Origin: JBDTNQ01 sp039933635
GTDB taxonomy: Bacteria > Acidobacteriota > Vicinamibacteria > Vicinamibacterales > SCN-69-37
Direction of reading: 5' to 3'
DNA length: 64,000 bases
NCBI GenBank assembly: GCA_039933635.1
Contig: JBDTNQ010000005.1
Location: 41,588 to 105,587 of the forward strand
A program made the position numbers and the translations under genes. Positions within the stretch are counted from its first letter, which is position 1. Each line of letters opens with the position of its first letter. A model generated the notes under the pieces. That model saw only the letters and a list, made by a program, of their open reading frames with translations, did not search any database and was not told the origin of the DNA. Positions 15,465-23,100 of the stretch are shown here, one piece after another.

Positions 15465-16810
15465 GCGCCCCGATCGAAACGCCCGGACACGACGACGCGC
15501 GGATCGCCGGCTGGGGCGGTGTGTCCGTGCGCGGGCGCGAGGTGCGTTCGGAGGACCTCGAGGAACTGACCCGCGACGTGGTCCTCACGCGCGGGTTGGC
15601 GCGTTCCTATGGCGACTCCTCGCTGCCTCCGCCGAGCAGTCCCGTCGTGGCCGGCACGGTGCTCGCGGACCGACTGCTCGCGTTCAATCCTGAAACGGGA
15701 TGCCTGCGCGCGGAGGCCGGCTACTCGCTCCACGAGCTCTATCGCACGTTCCTGCCGCGGGGCTGGTTCACCCCCGTGTCACCGGGCACGCAGTTCGTCA
15801 CCCTCGGCGGAATGGTCGCGGCCGACGTCCACGGCAAGAACCACCACGTGAAAGGATCGATCGGGGGCCACGTGCAGGCGCTGAAGATTCGCGTCGGCAC
15901 CGGCGAGGTGGTGACCTGCTCGCGCGAGGCGTTGCCGGATCTGTTCAGGGCCACGATCGGCGGCATGGGACTCACGGGTCATATTCTCGAAGTCGACCTC
16001 ACCCTCGAGCGGATTCCGTCACCGTGGATTGTCGGCATCCGGCGTCGGATCTCGGACATCGATGAGTTCCTGACGGCTCTGAAGACCGACGCGGCCGAGT
16101 GGCCGTTCACCATGGGCTGGATCGACTGCCTGTCGCGCGGGCGACACATGGGCCGCGGCGTGCTGATGGCGGGTCGATGGGCCACGCCGGCCGAGGCACC
16201 AAGGCAGGTGCCGCGGCACCTGCCCCGCATCACCGTCCCGTTTTCCTGCCCCGAGTGGGTAATGGGCCACACGATGGTCCGCGTGTTCAATGCGGCAATT
16301 TATCGCGTGCTGGGCACGCGGACGCGTCCCAGGGTGCTCCATCCAGAGCCCTTCTTCTATCCGCTCGACGTGCTCCGGCAATGGAACCGGCTCTACGGCG
16401 CGCGCGGGTTCACCCAGCACCAATGTGTGTTGCCGGACACGGCCGGGCCGGCAGCCGTGCGCGGGTTGCTCGAACTGCTGACGCGCCAGGGCGCTGCGTC
16501 ATTTCTCTGTGTCATCAAGGACTGTGGCGACGAAGGCGAGGGTCTGCTGTCATTCCCACGTCGCGGGACATCGATCGCGTTGGACATGCCGATCCGCGAC
16601 AACACCCAGGCCGTCGTCGACACGCTCAACGAGTTCGTGGTCGGGGTTGGCGGCCGCGTCTATCTCGCGAAGGACGCGTTCACACGCGCCGATCACTATC
16701 GGAAAATGGAGTCGCGCTTGCCGGAATTCGAAGCGATCCGCCGCCGATGGGATCCGCGGGCACGCTTGAAGAGCGCGCAGTCGGTGCGCCTGCTCGGGGA
16801 TCAACCATGA
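15461..16810 (+). CDS. FAD-dependent oxidoreductase, DprE1-like (decaprenylphosphoryl-ribose oxidase family)
   Basis: The 449-residue protein combines an N-terminal FAD-binding PCMH-type domain (LTRGLARSYGDSSL, VSPGTQFVTLGGMVAADVHGK split at the limit, GSIGGHV, ATIGGMGLTGHI) with a C-terminal substrate domain. In mycobacteria DprE1 oxidises decaprenyl-phospho-ribose to the 2-keto form, the first half of arabinose-donor synthesis. The catalytic lysine is kept in YLAKDAF (Lys404). The position of the mycobacterial benzothiazinone-target cysteine is alanine here (Ala373 in GTSIALDMPI). The partner reductase gene starts in an ATGA overlap, as expected for a two-subunit epimerase. The polyprenyl-sugar substrate is inferred from the family. 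Confidence 0.85.
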   Translation: MSAPIETPGHDDARIAGWGGVSVRGREVRSEDLEELTRDVVLTRGLARSYGDSSLPPPSSPVVAGTVLADRLLAFNPETGCLRAEAGYSLHELYRTFLPRGWFTPVSPGTQFVTLGGMVAADVHGKNHHVKGSIGGHVQALKIRVGTGEVVTCSREALPDLFRATIGGMGLTGHILEVDLTLERIPSPWIVGIRRRISDIDEFLTALKTDAAEWPFTMGWIDCLSRGRHMGRGVLMAGRWATPAEAPRQVPRHLPRITVPFSCPEWVMGHTMVRVFNAAIYRVLGTRTRPRVLHPEPFFYPLDVLRQWNRLYGARGFTQHQCVLPDTAGPAAVRGLLELLTRQGAASFLCVIKDCGDEGEGLLSFPRRGTSIALDMPIRDNTQAVVDTLNEFVVGVGGRVYLAKDAFTRADHYRKMESRLPEFEAIRRRWDPRARLKSAQSVRLLGDQP

Positions 16811-17544
16811 ACATTGTCATCCTCGGCGCCAGCAAAGGGATCGGACGGGCGTTGGCCCGCCAGCTGGCCGAACGCGGCGATCGCCTGTGCCTGCTCGGGC
16901 GCGACATCGATGACTTGCGGCGCAGCGCGGCCGATATCGCCGTGCGGGCCGGAACCAGCAGCGGCGCGGCGGTCGTAGCGTGCGACCTGGCCGATCCGGA
17001 CACGTTCGGTCCGGCCCTTGAAGCCGCGGCAGCGGCGCTGGGCCATGTCGACGTCGTGGTCGTGACCGCTGCCGACTTCGCCACGCAGGCGGTGCTCGAG
17101 GCCGATCGAGACCGACTGCGCCGCCTCCTCACGGTGAACTTCTCGAACACGGTCCTCTTTTGCGAGGACGCCAGGAAGCGGCTCCTCAGCGCGGGCGGCA
17201 CCCTGTGCGTCGTCAGCTCAGTGGCGGGCGAGCGCGGGCGCAAGCCCGTGATCCTCTACGGCGCGACGAAAGCCGGCCTCTCGCGGTATCTTGAAGGGCT
17301 CGATCACAAGTATCGAAGCCAGGGCCTCAAGGTCGTGTGCGTGAAGCCGGGGTTCGTGCGGACGGGGATGACGGCCGGCCTCACGCCGCCGCCGTTTGCG
17401 GGCGACCCGCCCGACGTGGCGCGGGACATCGTGAAGGCGATCGACCGCGGCACGCCCGTGATCTACACACCCGCAATGTGGGCGGTTGTGATGTTCGTGA
17501 TTCGGCGGCTGCCGAGGTTCGTCATGCGCCGGATTGGGTTCTGA
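16807..17544 (+). CDS. SDR reductase, DprE2-like partner of the DprE1 homologue
   Basis: The 245-residue SDR has a GASKGIGRALARQL cofactor loop, a VVSSVAGERGR active serine, the YGATKAGLSRYLEGL catalytic pair and VKPGFVRTGMTAG. This combination, and the C-terminal amphipathic segment (MWAVVMFVIRRLPRFV), is typical of DprE2, which reduces the keto-sugar lipid made by DprE1 to the arabinose epimer at the membrane. Its start codon overlaps the DprE1-like stop by 4 bp (ATGA). Acting together the pair should invert one carbon of a polyprenyl-phosphate sugar; which sugar is unknown outside actinobacteria. Confidence 0.82.
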   Translation: MNIVILGASKGIGRALARQLAERGDRLCLLGRDIDDLRRSAADIAVRAGTSSGAAVVACDLADPDTFGPALEAAAAALGHVDVVVVTAADFATQAVLEADRDRLRRLLTVNFSNTVLFCEDARKRLLSAGGTLCVVSSVAGERGRKPVILYGATKAGLSRYLEGLDHKYRSQGLKVVCVKPGFVRTGMTAGLTPPPFAGDPPDVARDIVKAIDRGTPVIYTPAMWAVVMFVIRRLPRFVMRRIGF

Positions 17545-17563
17545 CCGGCGCCGAAGAGCGACT

Positions 17564-18433
17564 ATGACTGCGATGGACACGACAGCATTGGTAGCGCCTG
17601 GACGCTTCGTCGGCGTGATCGGCGCCGGTGTGATGGGACAGACGCTGATGCGCGGGCTGTTGTCCGCGGGCCTCCTGACAAGCGATCAGATCTGGGCCGC
17701 CGACCGCAGCGCGGACACGCGCGAAACGGTGCGCCGGGATCTGGGCGTCAACGTCATTGAAGAATACTTCGACCTCCTTCCCCAGACCGACCTGGTGTTG
17801 CTGTGCGTGAAGCCGGCCCAGGTCACGGCTGCGCTCGCGACCGCGCGCGACGCAGCGCCGGCCCCGCATACGCTGTTCATCTCAATCCTCGCGGGCGTGA
17901 CGACGACTCAGCTCGAACATGCGCTGGGTCTGCCGAATCCGTGGGTCCGCGCGATGCCCAACACGCCCTGTGTCGTGGGTGAGGGCATGACGGTCGTGTG
18001 CCGGGGGCGAGATGCCTCGTCCGCACACGTGGATGTGGCGCATCGCATCTTTTCCGCGGTTGGACGCTGCGAGATCGTCGAAGAGCAGTACTGCAACGCC
18101 ATTACGGCGCTCAGCGGCAGCGGTCCCGCCTACATGTACCTGGTGATGGAGGCGCTCGCCGACGCCGGCGTGCGCGTCGGCTTGCCCCGTGGTCTCGCGC
18201 TGACGCTCGTCGCGCAGACGATGCTGGGTGCTGCGACCATGGTGCTTGAAACGGACCGGCACCCGGCCTCCCTCCGCGACGATGTCACGACACCGGCCGG
18301 CTGCACGATCGGCGGCCTGCTCATGCTCGAGGACGGCAAGATCCGGTCCGTGCTCGCGCGCGCGGTTGAAGAAGCCACGCGCATCGTCGATCGTCTCGGG
18401 CGGCCCGCCGACCACAAAGGCGGGCACGCATGA
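17564..18433 (+). CDS. proC: Pyrroline-5-carboxylate reductase
   Basis: The 289-residue enzyme reduces 1-pyrroline-5-carboxylate to proline with NAD(P)H in the cytosol. Key segments are VIGAGVMGQTLMRGLLSAG (Rossmann loop), VLLCVKPAQV, VRAMPNTPCVVGEGMT, and the dimerisation/active-site signature SGSGPAYMYLVMEALADAG followed by VTTPAGCTIGGLLMLE. ATG 17564 follows a weak GAAGAGCG site; an upstream in-frame GTG at 17534 would overlap the previous gene and adds only unconserved residues. The rocD gene overlaps its stop by 4 bp, making an ornithine-to-proline unit. Confidence 0.93.
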   Translation: MTAMDTTALVAPGRFVGVIGAGVMGQTLMRGLLSAGLLTSDQIWAADRSADTRETVRRDLGVNVIEEYFDLLPQTDLVLLCVKPAQVTAALATARDAAPAPHTLFISILAGVTTTQLEHALGLPNPWVRAMPNTPCVVGEGMTVVCRGRDASSAHVDVAHRIFSAVGRCEIVEEQYCNAITALSGSGPAYMYLVMEALADAGVRVGLPRGLALTLVAQTMLGAATMVLETDRHPASLRDDVTTPAGCTIGGLLMLEDGKIRSVLARAVEEATRIVDRLGRPADHKGGHA

Positions 18434-19650
18434 ACGGCACGAGCGATCTGACGGCCGACCAGCTCCTCGCCATCGAGGAGAGCTGGGGCGCGCGCAACTA
18501 CCACCCGCTGCCGATCGTGATCGCGCACGCCCAGGGTGCGTGGGTGACGGACGTGAACGGCCGTCGCTACCTGGATTGCCTCAGCGCCTATTCCGCCCTG
18601 AACCAGGGCCACGTGCACCCGACCATCCTGAAGGCGTTTCAAGAGCAGGCTGCCCGGGTCACGTTGACGTCGCGGGCGTTTCACAACGACCAGTTGCCCC
18701 TGCTCTGTCGTGAACTGGCCGAGCGCTGCCAGAGCGACACCGTGCTGCCGATGAACACCGGAGCAGAGGCGGTTGAAACCGCCATCAAAGCCGCGCGGCG
18801 ATGGGGTTACGAGAAGAAGGGCATCGCGGCGGATGCGGCGGAGATCGTGGTGTGCCGCGGCAATTTTCACGGACGAACGACGACGATTGTCGGGTTCTCG
18901 TCCGACGCGGAGTACCAACGAGACTTCGGCCCGTTCACGCCGGGATTCGTTCAGGTGCCCTTCGGAGACATCGAGGCGATGCGCGCGGCGATTCGACAGG
19001 AAACCTGCGCGGTGCTCATCGAGCCGATCCAGTGCGAAGCCGGCATCATCATGCCGCCTGACGGCTACCTGCGTGATGTCGCCGACCTCTGTCGCGCCAA
19101 TGATGTGCTGTTCCTCGCCGACGAAATTCAGACGGGCCTTGGGCGAACCGGCGCATGGTTCGCGTGCGATCACGAGCAGGTCCGGCCGGACGTCTACATT
19201 CTGGGCAAGGCGCTGTCGGGCGGGTTCTATCCCGTTTCAGCGGTGGTCGGCCGCGCCGACGTCATGGGCGTGTTCACGCCCGGCAGCCACGGCAGCACCT
19301 ACGGCGGGAGCCCCCTGGCCAGCGCGGTTGCGCGCGCGGCGTTGCGCGTGCTCGACGAAGAGAAACTCGTGGAACGCTCGGCCACGCTGGGACGCGCCCT
19401 CATGAAAGCCCTCGCGTCTCTTCGCGGCGGCGTGGTCGTCGAGGTGCGTGGCCGCGGGCTGCTGGTGGGGATTGAGCTCGATCGACCCGCTCGTCCGTAC
19501 TGCGAGCAACTGATGGCCCATGGCGTGCTGTGCAAGGAGACGCACGAGCGCGTCATCAGGCTGGCGCCGCCTCTCGTCATCGCCGCCGCGGATTTGCATT
19601 GGATGGTCGAGCAACTTTCCGCCGTCCTCTCGCCCGGCACGCGCCACTGA
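18430..19650 (+). CDS. rocD: Ornithine aminotransferase (ornithine--oxo-acid transaminase)
   Basis: The 406-residue class III PLP aminotransferase moves the delta-amino group of ornithine to 2-oxoglutarate, giving glutamate semialdehyde, which cyclises to the substrate of ProC. Diagnostic segments are GARNYHPLPIVI at the start, SAYSALNQGHVHP, MNTGAEAVETAIKAARRWGY, FHGRTTTIVGFSSDAEY, and the PLP lysine in YILGKALSGGFYPVSAV. The start overlaps proC (ATGA). It is the last gene of the operon; a hairpin (19671-19699) lies between it and the convergent regA-like gene. Other class III enzymes such as acetylornithine transaminase lack this N-terminal pattern, so the assignment is firm. Confidence 0.92.
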   Translation: MNGTSDLTADQLLAIEESWGARNYHPLPIVIAHAQGAWVTDVNGRRYLDCLSAYSALNQGHVHPTILKAFQEQAARVTLTSRAFHNDQLPLLCRELAERCQSDTVLPMNTGAEAVETAIKAARRWGYEKKGIAADAAEIVVCRGNFHGRTTTIVGFSSDAEYQRDFGPFTPGFVQVPFGDIEAMRAAIRQETCAVLIEPIQCEAGIIMPPDGYLRDVADLCRANDVLFLADEIQTGLGRTGAWFACDHEQVRPDVYILGKALSGGFYPVSAVVGRADVMGVFTPGSHGSTYGGSPLASAVARAALRVLDEEKLVERSATLGRALMKALASLRGGVVVEVRGRGLLVGIELDRPARPYCEQLMAHGVLCKETHERVIRLAPPLVIAAADLHWMVEQLSAVLSPGTRH

Positions 19651-19670
19651 CGCCGATACACGGGGCCCAA

Positions 19671-19699
19671 CGGAGGGTCTCGACGTCACGCCCCCTCCG
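19671..19699. terminator. Hairpin between convergent rocD and regA-like genes
   Basis: CGGAGGG (19671-19677) pairs perfectly with CCCTCCG (19693-19699) across a 15-base loop in the short gap between converging stops. No T-tract is present, so it is a weak candidate for a bidirectional terminator. Confidence 0.35.
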
Positions 19700-19706
19700 G
19701 TCCCTT

Positions 19707-20243
19707 CTACCGCATCGGCGGATACTTCGCGAGCTTGCGCTGCAGCGACCGGCGGTGAATCTGAAGGACGCGCGCGGCTTCAGAGATGTTGCCCTGACAA
19801 TCCACCAGCACGCGATTGATGTGCTCCCACTCGACCCGATCGAGTGACATGGGCTGCAGCTGGGGCGTGTCGGCGCGCGGGCCGGAACCGCGTTCGAAGG
19901 CGGCGAGAATCTCGTCCGCGTCGGCTGGCTTCGTCAGATAGTGCGTGGCGCCCCGGCGGATCGCCTCGATCGCGGTGGCCACGCTGCCGTAGCCGGTGAG
20001 CACGACGATGCGGGTGTTGGGGTCGATCTGGATCAAGGTTGGGATCAGGTCCAGGCCGCTGCCGTCCGGCATGCGTAGATCCAGCACGACCAGTTCGGGC
20101 GGATCCTCGCGCGCGAGCGTTTCAGCTTCACGGGAGTTGGCGGCCTGACGCACGTCGATTCCGCGCGACGCGAACGCGCGCGCCAGCCGGCCACGCAGCG
20201 CGTCGTCGTCTTCAACGAGCAGAAGCAGGGGAGACTCGGTCAT
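19707..20243 (-). CDS. regA: Response regulator, RegA/PrrA/ActR type
   Basis: The 178-residue regulator has an N-terminal receiver (LLLVEDDDALRGRL, phospho-acceptor Asp in VVLDLRMPDGSGL, VVLTGYGSVATAI, HYLTKPADADEIL). A short C-terminal Fis-type helix-turn-helix follows (NISEAARVLQIHRRSLQRKL), the classic RegA tail. RegA homologues control photosynthesis, respiration, nitrogen and carbon fixation genes in response to redox state. The start is ATG 20243 because the kinase stop overlaps it by 4 bp (ATGA), conservation begins there, and about 180 residues is the usual length. No target gene is evident next to it. Confidence 0.88.
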   Translation of the reverse strand: MTESPLLLLVEDDDALRGRLARAFASRGIDVRQAANSREAETLAREDPPELVVLDLRMPDGSGLDLIPTLIQIDPNTRIVVLTGYGSVATAIEAIRRGATHYLTKPADADEILAAFERGSGPRADTPQLQPMSLDRVEWEHINRVLVDCQGNISEAARVLQIHRRSLQRKLAKYPPMR

Positions 20244-21559
20244 GGTTGGCTGTCGGGACCCCTCGTGGCGTCTCGAGGCAGCGTGATCGTAATCGTAGTG
20301 CCTTCGCCTTCGTTGGAGCGCAGATGCATCGTGCCGCCGAGCTGATCGATCGTCGAGACGGTCACGAAGAGGCCCAGACCCATACCGCTGCCTTCGGGGC
20401 GCGTGGTGAAGAACGGTTCGCCCGCACGGGACTGGACGTGTGGGGACATGCCGGCGCCCCGGTCGGCAATGGTGAAGATCACGCGGTCGCCCTCGTGGCT
20501 GGCCGAGAGGGACACGCGATCGCCGTTGGACGATGCCTGGATGCCGTTGCGCACGATGTTGACGATGGCTCGCGAGACGGCCCCGACGGGCCATCGCGTC
20601 TCGACCCCGGAGGGCAGTGAGACGTCGAGCCGGGCGCGATCGTCGGGAGGCAGCAGCGCCAGCAGGTCCGTCTCGAGGCTGGACAGCGATTGTGGGGTCG
20701 GCGCTTCGCCGGCAAGCTCACCCGATCGGCCCGCCATGTCCTGCAGCACGCGTTTGCAGCGATCGATTTCCGAGCGAATCAGGCGGACGTCCTCGTGCCG
20801 CGCGGCGGCGCCGGGCACGTCCGCCAGACTGCGTTCCAGTTCGCGTGCGGCGACGGCGATCGTGCCGAGCGGCGTGCTCAATTCGTGCGCGGCGCCGGCG
20901 GCCAGCGTGGCGAGGCTGATCATGTGCGCGTCCCGGTTACGACGTTCCCGCAGCGTCATCAGCGCGCGGTCGCGCCGCTCGATCAACGTCGCGAGACGCG
21001 CGACGACCAACGCCACGATGAGTGAGGTGGCGCCGAAGGCCAGCCACATGCCTTCGACGTGCATGGCAATCTCGGGGTGCATCAGCCGCGCGGCCCGGAG
21101 CTGCTGGGATGGCATCAGGAACAGCACCCCATATCCCGTGATCGAGAGCGTCGTTACGATCCACGTCCACACGCGTCCGAGCACCAGCGCCGCGAGCACG
21201 ATGTCGACGAGGTAGAAGATGCTGACCGGGTTCAGGATGCCGCCGCTGTCGAGCAGCAGGGCGGACAGCCCGACGACATCGGCGGACACGAGCCAGCCGC
21301 CAATGGCGAGCGGCGGCGTGGGACGCCGGCGCAAACGGTACGCGAGCCAGATGTTCGAGACGGCCCCGGCGACGACGAACAACGTGGGACCGACGAACGA
21401 CGTCGGCACACCCAGGCCGCGCCAGCCGGCGAAGATCGCGCCGGCCCCCGCGGCCACGCCGGCCCAGCGCACCATCACGAGCCAGGCCAGCGCCACGGCG
21501 TCTTGTGAGGACTCGTCACCGCGAAATGGGCGCGCCGGGGAGAGGAGAGACGGGGACAC
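20240..21559 (-). CDS. regB: Redox sensor histidine kinase, RegB/PrrB type
   Basis: The 439-residue membrane kinase has six predicted N-terminal helices (residues about 25-195) containing SGGILNPVSIFYLVD, close to the quinone-binding GG..NPF loop of RegB. The phospho-acceptor box is TLAAGAAHELSTPLGTIA, almost identical to the RegB H-box. A cysteine in DRCKRVLQDM lies where RegB proteins carry their redox-active cysteine. The catalytic domain has NIVRNGIQAS, DRGAGMSP and GMGLGLFVTVST. It phosphorylates the RegA-like partner encoded 4 bp overlapping downstream. The start region is divergent from a winged-helix/TPR regulator, about 95 bp apart. Confidence 0.88.
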   Translation of the reverse strand: MSPSLLSPARPFRGDESSQDAVALAWLVMVRWAGVAAGAGAIFAGWRGLGVPTSFVGPTLFVVAGAVSNIWLAYRLRRRPTPPLAIGGWLVSADVVGLSALLLDSGGILNPVSIFYLVDIVLAALVLGRVWTWIVTTLSITGYGVLFLMPSQQLRAARLMHPEIAMHVEGMWLAFGATSLIVALVVARLATLIERRDRALMTLRERRNRDAHMISLATLAAGAAHELSTPLGTIAVAARELERSLADVPGAAARHEDVRLIRSEIDRCKRVLQDMAGRSGELAGEAPTPQSLSSLETDLLALLPPDDRARLDVSLPSGVETRWPVGAVSRAIVNIVRNGIQASSNGDRVSLSASHEGDRVIFTIADRGAGMSPHVQSRAGEPFFTTRPEGSGMGLGLFVTVSTIDQLGGTMHLRSNEGEGTTITITLPRDATRGPDSQP

Positions 21560-21654
21560 TCAGGGAACTTTACAGGCTGCCGGCCCTCCGTGAGCCCCGG
21601 GGCCACTCTGGAAGCCTGTCGCCCGGAACCGGTGGCCTGTGTAAGTATCCCTGC

Positions 21655-23100
21655 GTGTCGGCGGGCGGCTACACGTTCGGTCCGTTTGAGGTCAACCTGG
21701 TCTCGCGCCGGTTGATGCGCGATGGGGAAGCCCAGGCCCTGGGCACCCGGCATTTCGAGGTGCTCGTCGCCCTTGTATCGCGATTCGGTCAGGTGGTGTC
21801 AAAAGACCTTCTCGTCGAAGCGGGCTGGCAGAACGTGGCCGTCACCGACAATAGCCTGGAGCAGGCGATTTCGGCTGTTCGCGCCGTCCTCGGACCGTCA
21901 CCGTCTGGCGAATCGTACGTCCGCACGGTCCCACGCCGCGGTTACACGTTCATCGGGACCGTCCAGCCTCTGCGCGCGACCGAGGCGGGCTTCGATGCGG
22001 CGCTCGAGCCGCATCGCGCGTGGATGGAAGGGCGGGCAGCTCTCGAGCGGCTCGGTCGCCATGAAGCCGGTGTGGCGCTGCGGGCGTTCGAGCGGGCGAT
22101 TGAGGCGGCGCCGCACGATGCGGCCCTGCACATCGGCCTTGCAAACGCGTGTGCCTGGCAGTTCGAGGCCACGCGCGCTGACGACGATCCGGCCGTGGAG
22201 ATGCTGGCGCGAGCCCTCACGCACGCGCGCGAAGCCTGCCGGATCGATCTGCAGTACGGCGAAGCGTGGGCCACGCTGGGCTTTGTGTTGAACCGCGCCG
22301 GCGACGTGGCGGAAGGACTCGCGGCGGTGCGTCGCGCGGTGTCGCTCGAACCCGGCAGCTGGCGCCATCATCTCCGCCTCGCGTTCGTGAGCTGGGGGGA
22401 GGAACGCCTGCGCGCCTCGGATCGCGCGCGCCAGTTGCTGCCAGGACTGGCGCTGGCGCACTGGCTCATGGCGACCGTCCACGTCGCGCGCCAGTCGTTC
22501 GACGCCGCGTGGGTCGAGATCGAGCGCGGCAGCGCCGCGCAGGACGCCCAGGATGCCGCGGCCCCGTTTGGAGCGGTGGGGTTGCATTGGCTCCGCGGAT
22601 TGCTGCTCTACCAGCGCGGCGATCTCGATGCGGCTGTGGCGGCGTTCGAGCGCGAGCTCACGTTCGAAGTCTCCGGTCATATGTACGCGCGCGAATGCTG
22701 CGCCAATGCCTGGTACGCCGTGGGCGTGCTGCACGCGCGGCACGGCCGGCCCGGCGATGCGACTCGGGCCTTCGACGAGGCGCTCGCGCGCGTTCCGTCT
22801 CACGCACAAACACTCGCGATGCGGTCCGCCTTCGAGCCAGCGATGCAGGACCGCTTCGACGCGGCCGTGATGCGCCTGGACCAACGCGGTGCCCCGGGCG
22901 ACGCCGCGATGGCCAGGGCCACCGCGCTGGCACAGCGTAAAGATCACGAAGAGGCGGCGGCAGTCGTGCAACAGATGTTGATATCGACGGGGCCGGGCGG
23001 AGCCGCCTGGATTCTGCCGATTGAACCGGCGTTGAGCGTCGACGCGCACCCCGCGTCCTGGGCAGGCACGCTGGCGCGGCTGCGGACGCGGGCAGGTTAA
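21655..23100 (+). CDS. Winged-helix (OmpR/CadC-type) transcriptional regulator with TPR repeats
   Basis: The protein is about 481 residues. Residues 1-100 form an OmpR/PhoB-type DNA-binding domain without a receiver: YTFGPFEVNLVSRRLMRDGE, then TRHFEVLVALVSRFGQVVSK and the recognition region VTDNSLEQAISAVRAVLG and VRTVPRRGYTFI. The rest is TPR-like helices (GRHEAGVALRAFERAIEAAP, GDLDAAVAAFERELTF, GRPGDATRAFDEALARVP). There is no transmembrane helix, so unlike CadC it is soluble. The GTG at 21655 starts at the conserved domain; the frame is open further upstream but that part has no conservation. It ends 4 bp into the convergent neighbour. Confidence 0.8.
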   Translation: MSAGGYTFGPFEVNLVSRRLMRDGEAQALGTRHFEVLVALVSRFGQVVSKDLLVEAGWQNVAVTDNSLEQAISAVRAVLGPSPSGESYVRTVPRRGYTFIGTVQPLRATEAGFDAALEPHRAWMEGRAALERLGRHEAGVALRAFERAIEAAPHDAALHIGLANACAWQFEATRADDDPAVEMLARALTHAREACRIDLQYGEAWATLGFVLNRAGDVAEGLAAVRRAVSLEPGSWRHHLRLAFVSWGEERLRASDRARQLLPGLALAHWLMATVHVARQSFDAAWVEIERGSAAQDAQDAAAPFGAVGLHWLRGLLLYQRGDLDAAVAAFERELTFEVSGHMYARECCANAWYAVGVLHARHGRPGDATRAFDEALARVPSHAQTLAMRSAFEPAMQDRFDAAVMRLDQRGAPGDAAMARATALAQRKDHEEAAAVVQQMLISTGPGGAAWILPIEPALSVDAHPASWAGTLARLRTRAG

